In this document: piece after piece, positions 7,582 through 14,975 of the stretch
Layout: each line of letters opens with the position of its first letter
How positions within the stretch are numbered: the first letter of the stretch is position 1
DNA from: Pseudomonas sp. NC02
GTDB lineage: Bacteria; Pseudomonadota; Gammaproteobacteria; Pseudomonadales; Pseudomonadaceae
Assembly (NCBI RefSeq): GCF_002874965.1
Contig: NZ_CP025624.1
Location: forward strand, 3,658,001-3,722,000
Direction of reading: 5' to 3'
DNA: 64,000 bases
The notes under the pieces: model-generated
What the model saw: only the letters and a program-made list of their open reading frames with translations
Told to the model about the DNA's origin: nothing
Databases searched by the model: none
Translations under genes and position numbers: made by a program

Positions 7582-8594
7582 GTCTGAGCAGCCACTCGTT
7601 CAGCAACATGCCGCAAACTATCGAAGTTGATATTGGCCCCGGAGTTGATCGCCACCCATGTTTGCCCCTGGAGGCCAGTCTTCCCGACATACTTGCGGAT
7701 ACCGGCGACAGCCAGGGCACCTGAAGGCTCAGTGATCGAGCGCGTATCGTCGTAGATCAGCTTGATGGCACTGCACAGTTCGTCATTGCTGACGGTGATC
7801 ACTTCATCCACATGGTGCCGGCAGATTTCAAAACCATAGGCGCCGATCTGGGCCACGGCCGTGCCATCGGCAAAGCTGTCGACACTCGGCAACACCACCC
7901 GGCTCCCAGCGCGCAAGGCTGCCAGCAGGCAACTGGAGCCTTCGGGCTCGACGCCGATGATGCGCACTTCGGGCCGCAGGTATTTCACGTAGGCCGCGAT
8001 ACCGGCGATCAACCCGCCGCCGCCCACCGGGACGAAGATCGCGTCCAGCGGGCCCTGCTGCTGACGCAGCACTTCCATCCCCACTGTGCCCTGCCCGGCA
8101 ATCACGTCCGGGTCGTCGAACGGCGAAACAAACGTACTGCCGGTGGCCTCGGCCAATTGCAACGCATGGGCCAAGGCGAACGGAAAGCTGGCCCCATGCA
8201 ACACCGCCTCGCCGCCTCGGGAGCGTACGCCCAACACTTTCAGCTCCGGGGTGCTGCACGGCATGACAATCGTCGCCTTGATCCCCAACTCCCGCGCCGC
8301 CAATGCCACGCCCTGGGCATGATTACCCGCAGAAGCAGTGATCACGCCTCGCGCCTTTTGCTCGGCACTGAGCTGCATCAGTTTGTTGTAGGCGCCTCGA
8401 ATCTTGAAGGAAAAGGTCGGTTGCAGGTCCTCACGCTTGAGCAGGATCTGATTGCCCAGCAATGCCGACAGCGCCGGCGCCACCTGCAACGGCGTACGCA
8501 CCGCCAGGTCGTAGACCGGGGCGGCCAGGATCTTCTTCACGTAGTGCTCAAGCAATCCCGAATCTTGGGGCTGGCTCGCCGGGCGGGTACTCAT
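7575..8594 (-). CDS. ilvA: Threonine dehydratase, catalytic domain only
   Basis: A PLP-dependent fold-type II enzyme that deaminates threonine to 2-oxobutyrate, the first step of isoleucine synthesis, or that works catabolically. The Schiff-base lysine is in TFSFKIRGAYNKL, and the phosphate-binding glycine loop is VGGGGLIAGIAAY. At 339 residues it contains only the catalytic domain; the full biosynthetic IlvA is about 500 residues with two C-terminal ACT-like domains that sense isoleucine. Allosteric control may therefore be absent. The start at 8594 is supported by AGGAGA upstream. An attenuator and leader peptide precede it, giving regulation by amino-acid supply instead. Confidence 0.88.
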   Translation of the reverse strand: MSTRPASQPQDSGLLEHYVKKILAAPVYDLAVRTPLQVAPALSALLGNQILLKREDLQPTFSFKIRGAYNKLMQLSAEQKARGVITASAGNHAQGVALAARELGIKATIVMPCSTPELKVLGVRSRGGEAVLHGASFPFALAHALQLAEATGSTFVSPFDDPDVIAGQGTVGMEVLRQQQGPLDAIFVPVGGGGLIAGIAAYVKYLRPEVRIIGVEPEGSSCLLAALRAGSRVVLPSVDSFADGTAVAQIGAYGFEICRHHVDEVITVSNDELCSAIKLIYDDTRSITEPSGALAVAGIRKYVGKTGLQGQTWVAINSGANINFDSLRHVAERVAAQTG

Positions 8595-8638
8595 GGATGT
8601 CTCCTGGGTGTTTACAAGGCCCTGGAGACGGAAAAACA

Positions 8639-8661
8639 AAACCCGCCTCTAGGGCGGGTTT
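8639..8661 (-). terminator. Attenuator terminator in the ilvA leader
   Basis: On the minus strand AAACCCGCC-CTAGA-GGCGGGTTT forms a 9-base-pair stem followed by TTGTTTTTC, a classical intrinsic terminator, 45 bases before the ilvA start codon. Because it lies between promoter and gene it should act as an attenuator. Its 5' arm (CCCGCC) is complementary to GGCGGG at 8681-8687, which gives an alternative antiterminator pairing. Confidence 0.85.
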
Positions 8662-8676
8662 GGGTGCAGCCGTGTG

Positions 8677-8742
8677 CTATCCCGCCAAATGAGGAATGGC
8701 GGTAATAATGCTTGGCTGGCAACGAAAGGTTTGAAATGTCAT
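8677..8742 (-). CDS. ilvA leader peptide (attenuation control), 21 residues
   Basis: A short frame reads MTFQTFRCQPSIITAIPHL then AG and TAG. It contains three isoleucine and three threonine codons; ATT ATT ACC GCC ATT sits exactly over arm 1 (8697-8702, CCGCCA) of a hairpin with arm 2 (8681-8687, TGGCGGG). Arm 2 can instead pair with the 5' arm of the downstream terminator. This is the four-arm layout of amino-acid attenuation: a ribosome stalled for charged tRNA-Ile would free arm 2 and prevent termination. No ribosome-binding site is visible, and the predicted transcription start coincides with the ATG. Confidence 0.75.
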   Translation of the reverse strand: MTFQTFRCQPSIITAIPHLAG

Positions 8743-8748
8743 GAATCA

Positions 8749-8777
8749 AAATTAACCGGCGCCATCCGGCAAGTCAA
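8749..8777 (-). promoter_or_regulatory. Sigma-70 promoter of the ilvA leader
   Basis: On the minus strand TTGACT (8777-8772) is followed after 17 bases by TAATTT (8754-8749). The expected transcription start, about seven bases on, falls at 8742, the first base of the leader-peptide ATG. The leader peptide would then be translated from a leaderless mRNA. The promoter is inferred from consensus alone. Confidence 0.65.
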
Positions 8778-8801
8778 TGGCGAAACGCCAGGCTTTACGC
8801 G

Positions 8802-8824
8802 AAGCATACGAAACGTATACGCTT
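8802..8824. promoter_or_regulatory. Inverted repeat before the parD-like gene (putative operator)
   Basis: AAGCATACG-AAA-CGTATACGCTT is an imperfect palindrome starting about 50 bases before the ParD-like start, where the promoter would be expected. Ribbon-helix-helix antitoxins commonly bind such repeats to repress themselves. It also lies just upstream of the divergent ilvA promoter. Confidence 0.45.
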
Positions 8825-8852
8825 TGTATATCAACCCTGCACAGTGAAGCTT

Positions 8853-9056
8853 ATGGGCATCGTCAAGATCACCGACCAATTGCACGAACAACTCCGTCTG
8901 GCCAGCGCCACCATGGACCGTTCCATCAACGCCCAGGCCGAGTTCTGGATCAAGATCGGCCTGCTCGCCGAGCTCAATCCGCACCTGGCCTATAACGACC
9001 TGATCAACAAGCTGTTGCTGGACAAACCCGACCTGATCCGGGGGCGCGCGCAATGA
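8853..9056 (+). CDS. ParD-like ribbon-helix-helix protein
   Basis: A 67-residue protein resembling the ParD-like antitoxin family: MGIVKITDQLHEQLRLASA is the start of the ribbon-helix-helix fold, followed by MDRSINAQAEFWIKIGLLAE. A true ParE or other toxin gene is not adjacent. Instead its stop overlaps the ATG of a methionine aminopeptidase gene by four bases (ATGA), so the two are translationally coupled. It is probably an autoregulatory DNA-binding protein. The start at 8853 was chosen over the in-frame GTG at 8844 for homology at MGIVKI. Confidence 0.75.
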   Translation: MGIVKITDQLHEQLRLASATMDRSINAQAEFWIKIGLLAELNPHLAYNDLINKLLLDKPDLIRGRAQ

Positions 9057-9808
9057 TCAAGACGGCGGAACAACTCGCGGTGATGCGCGAATCCGGTCGC
9101 CTGTTGGCCCAGGTGTTTACCATGCTCGACGGCTTTGTCGCCGCCGGCCAGTCGACCCTGGAGATCGACAGCGCCGTCGAAGCTTTCATCCGCAACGACC
9201 TGCAATCGCGGCCGGCGAGCCTGGGCCAGTACGACTACCCCTTCTGCATCAACACCTCGATCAACGAGGTGGTGTGCCATGGCATGCCGAGCGCCAAAGC
9301 CGTGCTCAAGGATGGCGACATCGTCAATATCGACATCACCCTGGAAAAAGGCGGTTTCATTGCCGACTCCAGCAAGATGTACATGATCGGCAACGTCGCG
9401 CCCAAGGCCCGGCGCCTGGTGGAAATGACGTTTGAGGCCATGTGGGCCGGGATCCGCCAGGTCAAACCCGGCGCGCGCCTGGGGGATATCGGCTACGCCA
9501 TCCAGAGCCATGCCCAGAACAACGGCTACAGCGTGGTGCGTGAATATTGCGGGCACGGCATCGGCCGCGAGATGCACGAGGACCCGCAGGTCCTGCACTT
9601 CGGCCGCCCCGGTACCGGGCTCGAACTGCGTGAAGGCATGGTGTTTACCATTGAGCCGATGCTCAACCAGGGCAGCGCCAAGGTGCGCAGCTTGAAGGAT
9701 GGCTGGACGGTGGTGACGCGGGACAACAGCTTGTCGGCGCAGTGGGAACATACCGTGGCGGTGACGCGGGATGGGTTTGAGGTGTTGACGTTGCAGCCGG
9801 ACGTCTGA
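9053..9808 (+). CDS. map: Type I methionine aminopeptidase (additional copy)
   Basis: A 251-residue cytosolic metalloprotease that removes N-terminal methionine from nascent proteins. Family landmarks are present: CINTSINEVVCHGMPS, DIVNIDITLEKGGFIADSS (metal Asp residues), YCGHGIGREMHEDPQVLHF (metal and substrate His), and FTIEPMLNQG (metal Glu). It overlaps the ParD-like gene by four bases. Housekeeping map in Pseudomonas usually lies next to rpsB, so this appears to be a second copy with a dedicated role. It is followed by a REPIN. Confidence 0.92.
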   Translation: MIKTAEQLAVMRESGRLLAQVFTMLDGFVAAGQSTLEIDSAVEAFIRNDLQSRPASLGQYDYPFCINTSINEVVCHGMPSAKAVLKDGDIVNIDITLEKGGFIADSSKMYMIGNVAPKARRLVEMTFEAMWAGIRQVKPGARLGDIGYAIQSHAQNNGYSVVREYCGHGIGREMHEDPQVLHFGRPGTGLELREGMVFTIEPMLNQGSAKVRSLKDGWTVVTRDNSLSAQWEHTVAVTRDGFEVLTLQPDV

Positions 9809-9823
9809 ATGGCGCACATCCCC

Positions 9824-9913
9824 TGTGGGAGCGGGCTTGCTCGCGAAAGCGGTGTGACAGTCGCCATCTACAGTGACTGATCCACCGCTTTCGCGAGCAA
9901 GCCCGCTCCCACA
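9824..9913. repeat. REP/REPIN-type inverted repeat
   Basis: The arms TGTGGGAGCGGGCTTGCTCG and its complement are the same as at 379-467, with GCGAAAGCGG continuing the homology inward on both sides. It lies between the convergent map and corA-like genes. Confidence 0.85.
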
Positions 9914-9943
9914 TTTAGACCTCAGTGATATTCAGGATTTTAG

Positions 9944-10885
9944 TCATACTGCCTTGTCACCACTCCCCGCAATCCGCTTCAACCCCAGCACCATCAACCC
10001 CGCCCCGAGTCCCATCGCGGCCATGAACAACGGGTACGAAATCCACCACGGCGTGCCCGCCGTCATCATGCTGAACTCCGACATCCCGCCCACGCTGGCG
10101 ATCAGGTTCAACGGCAGGAACACCACGTTGATCAGCGTCAGCTTGCGCAGCAGGTTGTTCATGCTGTTGTTCATCAGGTTGCCCCGGGCGTCGATCAGCC
10201 CGGAGAACACGTTGGAGTAAATCTCCGCCTGCTTGTAGCACTGGTTGTTCTCGATAATCAGGTCATCGATCAGGCCCAGTGTTTCAGCGCTGAAATGTTC
10301 CTTTTCCCCATGGTTGCGCAGGCGCGTCAGCACCGCGCCGTTGCTGTGCAGGGCGTTGATGTAATAGATCAGGCTTTCGCTGAGGTTGAACATCTGCATC
10401 AGGTGGCGATTGCTCATCGATGCATTGAACTGCTGCTGCAGTTCCCGGGCGACCATCTTGATCACCTTGAGGTGGCCCAGGTAGTGATGGATGTTGTTGA
10501 GCAGCAAGTCCAGCAACACATCCAGCGGCGTGCGCAATGGCCGGCGCGCCCCCAGCCCGGAAAGCTGGCTGTCGTCGGTGGCGATCACCAGGAGTTGGTC
10601 CCCGGAAAACAACAGGCCGCAGGACGATACTTCAAACACCAGGTTGCCGCCGCCGGAATAGTTCTCCGGGCGCTTCCAGATCAGGAACAGGTTATCGGGG
10701 TGGAACTCGATGCGCGACACTTCGTCCGGGTCCAGCGCCGAAGCCAGGGCGTGTTCATCGAGCTTGTAGCAGTCGCGCAGGTACTTGCGCTCGTGGGGGT
10801 CAGGATTGCTGAACAGCAAGACATCCCCGCCGTCCCCCAGGCTGTTGTACAACTTGCCATCGGTTAATTCAAAGCGCTGGATCAT
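9944..10885 (-). CDS. CorA-family divalent cation transporter (GMS variant)
   Basis: A 313-residue CorA/ZntB-like protein: a large N-terminal cytoplasmic domain, a long helix (DLLLNNIHHYLGHLKVIKM onward) and two C-terminal membrane helices. The first helix is followed by VGGMSEFSMMTAG where canonical CorA has GMN; the Asn of the selectivity motif is replaced by Ser. This suggests altered ion selectivity (Zn, Co or other rather than Mg) or a subfamily rule. The gene starts six bases after the RimK-like gene ends on the same strand, so the two form an operon. The metal need of ATP-grasp enzymes may explain the linkage (inference). Confidence 0.82.
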   Translation of the reverse strand: MIQRFELTDGKLYNSLGDGGDVLLFSNPDPHERKYLRDCYKLDEHALASALDPDEVSRIEFHPDNLFLIWKRPENYSGGGNLVFEVSSCGLLFSGDQLLVIATDDSQLSGLGARRPLRTPLDVLLDLLLNNIHHYLGHLKVIKMVARELQQQFNASMSNRHLMQMFNLSESLIYYINALHSNGAVLTRLRNHGEKEHFSAETLGLIDDLIIENNQCYKQAEIYSNVFSGLIDARGNLMNNSMNNLLRKLTLINVVFLPLNLIASVGGMSEFSMMTAGTPWWISYPLFMAAMGLGAGLMVLGLKRIAGSGDKAV

Positions 10886-10891
10886 CGCGCG

Positions 10892-12478
10892 TCACCACAC
10901 CTGGCCTTGACGCTTCAACTCCAGGCGTCGCACGAACTCTTCCAGTACCAGGGAATACAAGTCGTCTTGCAGGTAGGCATCTTCGATGCCGGCGTCCATG
11001 TTGGGGTTATCGTTGACCTCGATCACCACCACCTTGTCGCCGGACTGCTTGAGGTCGACGCCGTACAGGCCGTCGCCGATCAGGTTGGCGGTTTTTACCG
11101 CCAGTTCCACCACCGCCTTGGGGGCTTCGTGAACCGCCAGGGTACGGCACTCGCCGTTGATGTCCTGGCCGATGGCCTTGTGGTTGTAGATCTGCCAATG
11201 CCCCTTGGACATGAAGTACTGGCAGGCAAAGATCGGTTTGCGGTTGAGGACGCCGATGCGCCAGTCGTACTCGGTGTAGAAAAATTCCTGGGCCAGCAGC
11301 AACACGGAATGCTCGAACAGTTCGGCGGTGGCGGTCAGCAGCGCTTGCTGGCTTTCGACCTTGATCACGCCGCGGGAGAAACACCCGTCGGGGATCTTCA
11401 GCACCAGCGGGAAGCCGAGGCGCTCACCCACCCTTTCGAAATCTTCGGGTCGCTCCTTGTAGAGAATTTCGGTGGCGGGCATGCCCAGTTGATGGCTTTT
11501 CAGCAGGTCCGTGAGGTAGACCTTGTTGGTACAGCGCAGGATCGAGGCCGGGTCGTCCATCACCACCAGCCCTTCGCTTTCGGCCTTTTTCGCGAAGCGG
11601 TAGGTGTGGTTGTCGACGCTGGTGGTCTCGCGGATCAGCAGGGCGTCGTATTCGGCCAGGCGGGCGTAGTCCTTGCGTTCGATCAGTTCCACGTCGATGC
11701 CGAGCCCCTTGCCGACCCGGACGAAATTTTCCAGGGCGCGGGCGTTGGACGGCGGCAGTTGTTCCTGCGGGTCGTGCAGGATCGCCAGGTCATAGCGGGC
11801 CAGACGGCGGGAGCGCGGTTGACGCCAGATCTTGCGGCTGAAGTTGTCCAGGGCATTCGCGAATTGGTCTTCCTGGTCATCACGCAACTTGTGCAATACG
11901 CCAGACTTGATGCCTTCGATGTGCCAGCCGTTATTCTTGCGAAACTCAACTAACAGGATCGGACAGGGAAACGCTTCAAACAATTGGCGGGCCAGATCCT
12001 GCAAGGGTTCAATATTGGTCCGGCCAAAGTAAAGTGTCAGGGTAAAGCCTTCAGTGTTGCTGTAGAGATGATGACTCAAGGTTTTATCGAGGGTTTTATC
12101 CAGGTCATCCAGGGCCAGGCCGTACAGGGACTTTTTCGTCAGTTCGCTGATGGTGCGCACCGACGGAATCACCTTGTGCCCCCGCGCCTCGGCCAGCAGC
12201 GAGCAGTAGTAGCCGTGCCCCAGGTACTTGTAGCTGCGGCACAGGTTGATCACCTGCACGCGCTTGCCCGTCTCGTTTTCCCGGGTTTGCTCAAGGTATT
12301 CCTGGGCGGTGACGATGTCTTCGCTGGGGAAGTACGAGGCCCAGTCTTCCTTGCGCTCGACAATGATTACGACTTGACTTGCACTCTTGGGAGGGCTGGA
12401 AAAATAACCGTTGGAAGTTATTGTCGCCGCCACTGTTTGCTCGGATACTTCACGCCAATGACCTTGTACCGCTGACAT
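10892..12478 (-). CDS. RimK-like ATP-grasp ligase with N-terminal RLAN domain
   Basis: A 528-residue protein. Residues about 35-190 form the RLAN (RimK-like ATP-grasp N-terminal) domain, with VVIIVERKEDWASYFPSEDI and NLCRSYKYLGHGYYCSLLAE. Residues about 240-520 form an ATP-grasp ligase, with LVLKIPDGCFSRGVIKV (nucleotide-binding lysine) and VVVIEVNDNPNMDAGIED (Mg-binding Glu/Asn). RimK relatives add glutamate or other amino acids to peptides, proteins or small molecules. The acceptor here is unknown. A GNAT-peptidase fusion is divergent 94 bases away and a CorA-like transporter is downstream, an arrangement also noted in comparative work on ATP-grasp amidoligases. Confidence 0.88.
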   Translation of the reverse strand: MSAVQGHWREVSEQTVAATITSNGYFSSPPKSASQVVIIVERKEDWASYFPSEDIVTAQEYLEQTRENETGKRVQVINLCRSYKYLGHGYYCSLLAEARGHKVIPSVRTISELTKKSLYGLALDDLDKTLDKTLSHHLYSNTEGFTLTLYFGRTNIEPLQDLARQLFEAFPCPILLVEFRKNNGWHIEGIKSGVLHKLRDDQEDQFANALDNFSRKIWRQPRSRRLARYDLAILHDPQEQLPPSNARALENFVRVGKGLGIDVELIERKDYARLAEYDALLIRETTSVDNHTYRFAKKAESEGLVVMDDPASILRCTNKVYLTDLLKSHQLGMPATEILYKERPEDFERVGERLGFPLVLKIPDGCFSRGVIKVESQQALLTATAELFEHSVLLLAQEFFYTEYDWRIGVLNRKPIFACQYFMSKGHWQIYNHKAIGQDINGECRTLAVHEAPKAVVELAVKTANLIGDGLYGVDLKQSGDKVVVIEVNDNPNMDAGIEDAYLQDDLYSLVLEEFVRRLELKRQGQVW

Positions 12479-12572
12479 ATTGATTGATCCGCTTTAGAGA
12501 ACTAGACCTTTTCTATTAAGCACGATCTTTTAGAGAAGTCCCGTTTCGTTACGCAACTTTTACGGCGGTCAC

Positions 12573-13673
12573 ATGGCTCTTTCCTTTCGCGTTGCAACAC
12601 CCGATGACGTGCCTGCATTGGTGGCATTGGAACAGCACTGTTTCACCACGGACCGGCTCTCCACCCGCAGCTTCCAGTGGATGGTCAGTCGCGCCCACGG
12701 GCAACTGCTGGTGGCAGAAAAACACGGCGAATTGCTGGGCTACGCCCTGGTGTTGTTCCATCGTGGCACCTCCCTGGCGCGCCTGTACTCCATCGCCATC
12801 GCCGAGTCTTCCCGGGGCCTGGGCCTGGGCAAACAACTGCTGACGCGCATCGAAGCCTGTGCGGTGGAGCATGACTGCGCCTACCTGCGCCTGGAAGTGC
12901 GTACCGACAACCCCGGCGCCATCGCCCTGTATGAGCGCAACGGCTACCGGCGCTTTGCCCTGGTCAACGACTACTACGAAGACCACGCCCCGGCCCTGCG
13001 CCTGGAGAAACGCATCCTCCAGCACCAGGACGCGCGCGCCTTGAGCGTGCCCTATTACCAGCAAACCACCGACTTCACCTGCGGCGCCGCCAGCCTGCTG
13101 ATGGCCATGGGTGCCCTGGAACCTGCGCGGGTGGCCCAGCGCCGGGAAGAACTGCAGATCTGGCGCGAGGCAACCACCGTGTTCATGACCGCCGGCCATG
13201 GCGGCTGCAGCCCCCAGGGTTTGGCGCTGGCCGCCTGGCGCCGGGGCTTTCGGGTGCGCATGCAGGTCAATGTCAGCGGGCCGTTGTTTCTCGACGGGGT
13301 GCGTGATCAGCATAAAAAAGACGTCATGCGTTTGGTGCATGACGCCTTCGAGGAAGAGTTGGCCTTGAGCGACGTTGAGCAAGTGCTCGGCGGCCCGCTG
13401 GATTTACCCCAGGTGCTGCGCGAAGGCGGCCAGCCGCTGGTGTTGATCAGCAGCTACCGCCTGACCCGCTCCAAGTCGCCCCACTGGGTAATCGTCACCG
13501 ACTGCGACGAAGACTTCGTGTACCTGCACGACCCGGACGTGGATCACAGCCAGCACCGCCAGCCCATGGACTGCCAGCATCTGCCGGTCAGCCATGGGGA
13601 GTTCGAGCGAATGTGCCGGTTCGGCAATAACAAATTGCGGGCAGCGGTGGTGGTGTTCAGGCGACTTGCTTGA
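12573..13673 (+). CDS. GNAT acetyltransferase fused to C39-like cysteine peptidase
   Basis: A 366-residue two-domain protein. Residues 1-150 are a GNAT acetyltransferase, with the acetyl-CoA loop SSRGLGLGKQLLTRIE and the ALYERNGYRR motif. Residues about 155-365 are a C39/papain-like peptidase: catalytic Cys in QTTDFTCGAASLLMAMG, His in SPHWVIVTDCDED and Asp in YLHDPDVD. C39 peptidases typically cleave after double-glycine leaders, but here the domain is not attached to an ABC transporter. It is divergent from the RLAN-RimK gene, suggesting that one protein ligates and the other acetylates and/or trims the same peptide or conjugate (inference). Its 3' end overlaps convergent sfnG by 17 bases. 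Confidence 0.85.
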   Translation: MALSFRVATPDDVPALVALEQHCFTTDRLSTRSFQWMVSRAHGQLLVAEKHGELLGYALVLFHRGTSLARLYSIAIAESSRGLGLGKQLLTRIEACAVEHDCAYLRLEVRTDNPGAIALYERNGYRRFALVNDYYEDHAPALRLEKRILQHQDARALSVPYYQQTTDFTCGAASLLMAMGALEPARVAQRREELQIWREATTVFMTAGHGGCSPQGLALAAWRRGFRVRMQVNVSGPLFLDGVRDQHKKDVMRLVHDAFEEELALSDVEQVLGGPLDLPQVLREGGQPLVLISSYRLTRSKSPHWVIVTDCDEDFVYLHDPDVDHSQHRQPMDCQHLPVSHGEFERMCRFGNNKLRAAVVVFRRLA

Positions 13674-14748
13674 TCCCGGCCTTGGCTTCCAGTTCGCGCA
13701 CCAGCGGTAATACACGCTTGCCGAAGTATTCCACTTCTTCCTGAAAGTGCAGGAAGCCGGCCAGTACCAGGTCCACGCCGACCGCCTTCAAGGCGACGAT
13801 GCGCTCGGCAATCTGCTGCGGGGTGCCGATCAGGTTGGTCTTGAAGCCGTCGTTGTATTGCACCAGATCCTCGAAGGTCGACTTGGCCCAGTTGCCCTCA
13901 CCTTCCGGTGACGCCTTGCCCGCCTGTTTCGCCGCATCGCCAAACGCGTTGACGGCTTCCGGGTCGGCCTGCTCGATGATTTGCGCGAGCACGGCGCGGG
14001 CTTCTTCCTCGGTGTCGCGAGCGATCACAAACGCATTCACACCGACTTTCACCGAATGGTTATTGGCCGCCGCCTTGGCGCGAATGTCATCGACCTGAGC
14101 CTTGATGCCTTCCGGGGTATTGCCGTTGGTGAAGTACCAGTCCGACACCCGTGCCGCCATGTCCCGCGCGGCCCGCGAACTGCCACCCTGGAAGATTTCC
14201 GGGTGGGGCTCGCCCAGTGGCTTGGGCTTGAGGCTGTAGTTGTCGAAGCGGTAGAAATCACCCCGGAAGGTGAAGTTGTCCTGGGTCCAGATGCCTTTCA
14301 GGGCGCGGATGAATTCCTCGGAGCGGCGATAACGCTCGTCGTGCTCCAGCCAGTGTTCGCCGATGGCCTGGAATTCACCCTTGAACCAGCCGCTGACGAT
14401 ATTGACGGCAACGCGGCCGTTGGTGAGTTGGTCGATGGTTGCCAGTTGCTTGGCCGCCAGCGCAGGTTGCCAGGGGCCTGGCAGGATTGCCGCGATCACC
14501 TTGAGCTTGGTGGTGGCCGCCAGCAACGCGTGGCTGAACGCGACCGACTCATGCTGGTATTCGGCGCCATAACCGGCGGTGAAACGAATCTGTGTCAGGG
14601 CGTATTCAAAGCCGGCTTCTTCAGCCAACTGCGCCAGCTTGCGGTTGTAGTCGATGCCCCAATGGGTGCGCTGTTCGATCTTGCTAACCACCAGCCCCCC
14701 GCTGACGTTGGGCACCCAGTAGGCAAATTTGACGGCTTGCTGACTCAT
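13657..14748 (-). CDS. sfnG: Dimethylsulfone monooxygenase SfnG (FMNH2-dependent)
   Basis: A 363-residue luciferase-like flavin monooxygenase, the usual SfnG length, which converts dimethylsulfone to methanesulfinate for use as a sulfur source. Typical landmarks are KFAYWVPNVSGGLVVSKIEQ at the start, GWFKGEFQAIGEHWLEHDER and FQGGSSRAARDMAARVSDWY. The start at 14748 is the ATG giving MSQQAVKFAYW. A sigma-54-type promoter lies about 40-55 bases upstream, in keeping with the known SfnR/RpoN control of sfn genes. It is divergent from an SfnB-type flavoenzyme. Confidence 0.92.
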   Translation of the reverse strand: MSQQAVKFAYWVPNVSGGLVVSKIEQRTHWGIDYNRKLAQLAEEAGFEYALTQIRFTAGYGAEYQHESVAFSHALLAATTKLKVIAAILPGPWQPALAAKQLATIDQLTNGRVAVNIVSGWFKGEFQAIGEHWLEHDERYRRSEEFIRALKGIWTQDNFTFRGDFYRFDNYSLKPKPLGEPHPEIFQGGSSRAARDMAARVSDWYFTNGNTPEGIKAQVDDIRAKAAANNHSVKVGVNAFVIARDTEEEARAVLAQIIEQADPEAVNAFGDAAKQAGKASPEGEGNWAKSTFEDLVQYNDGFKTNLIGTPQQIAERIVALKAVGVDLVLAGFLHFQEEVEYFGKRVLPLVRELEAKAGIKQVA

Positions 14749-14786
14749 TGGACTGTACCTCGCGGATTGGCATGTACGAGGTGTGG

Positions 14787-14802
14787 AGCAGCAACTGTGC
14801 CA
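14787..14802 (-). promoter_or_regulatory. Sigma-54 promoter of sfnG
   Basis: On the minus strand TGGCACAGTTGCTGCT has the -24 GG and -12 GC exactly ten bases apart and agrees well with TGGCAC-N5-TTGCW (the first T of the -12 box is C). A transcription start about 12 bases on gives a 5' leader near 27 bases. SfnG is a known RpoN-dependent gene in Pseudomonas. Confidence 0.75.
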
Positions 14803-14840
14803 GTGGGCGTGAGAGGCCCGCACTACCGGCCTTCGAGCGC

Positions 14841-14919
14841 GGAAACAGGCGAAAAGCAGCCTGTTCCGAGCTGTCGTGGATTGCAGCGGTTTGTCGTTTT
14901 GCTGTTGCAGGAACAACAG
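14841..14919. promoter_or_regulatory. Two inverted repeats between the divergent sfn promoters (candidate enhancer-binding sites)
   Basis: The first repeat is GGAAACAGGC (14841-14850) with GCCTGTTCC (14859-14867), an almost perfect 9-base palindrome with an 8-base spacer. The second is CTGTTG (14902-14907) with CAACAG (14914-14919). Both lie between the two sigma-54 promoters, where an enhancer-binding protein such as SfnR would be expected to bind and serve both directions. Confidence 0.5.
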
Positions 14920-14959
14920 TTGAATCGGCACCCGTCCCGTAAATACGTGCCTTCGCGCC

Positions 14960-14975
14960 CGGCATGGACCGTGCA
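14960..14975 (+). promoter_or_regulatory. Sigma-54 promoter of the SfnB-like gene
   Basis: CGGCATGGACCGTGCA has GG and GC separated by exactly ten bases, matching the -24/-12 pattern, with CGGCATG against TGGCACG and GTGCA against TTGCA. The predicted start gives a leader of about 25 bases to the ATG at 15012, mirroring the sfnG side. Confidence 0.65.

Noticed and set aside
10907..11953. Long plus-strand frame opposite the RimK-like gene
   Set aside because: It is the high-GC shadow of a conserved ATP-grasp gene; codon bias and motifs support only the minus strand.
12573..13673. Double-glycine bacteriocin processing peptidase
   Set aside because: The C39 domain is fused to a GNAT and not to an ABC transporter, and no GG-leader peptide was found in the flanks.
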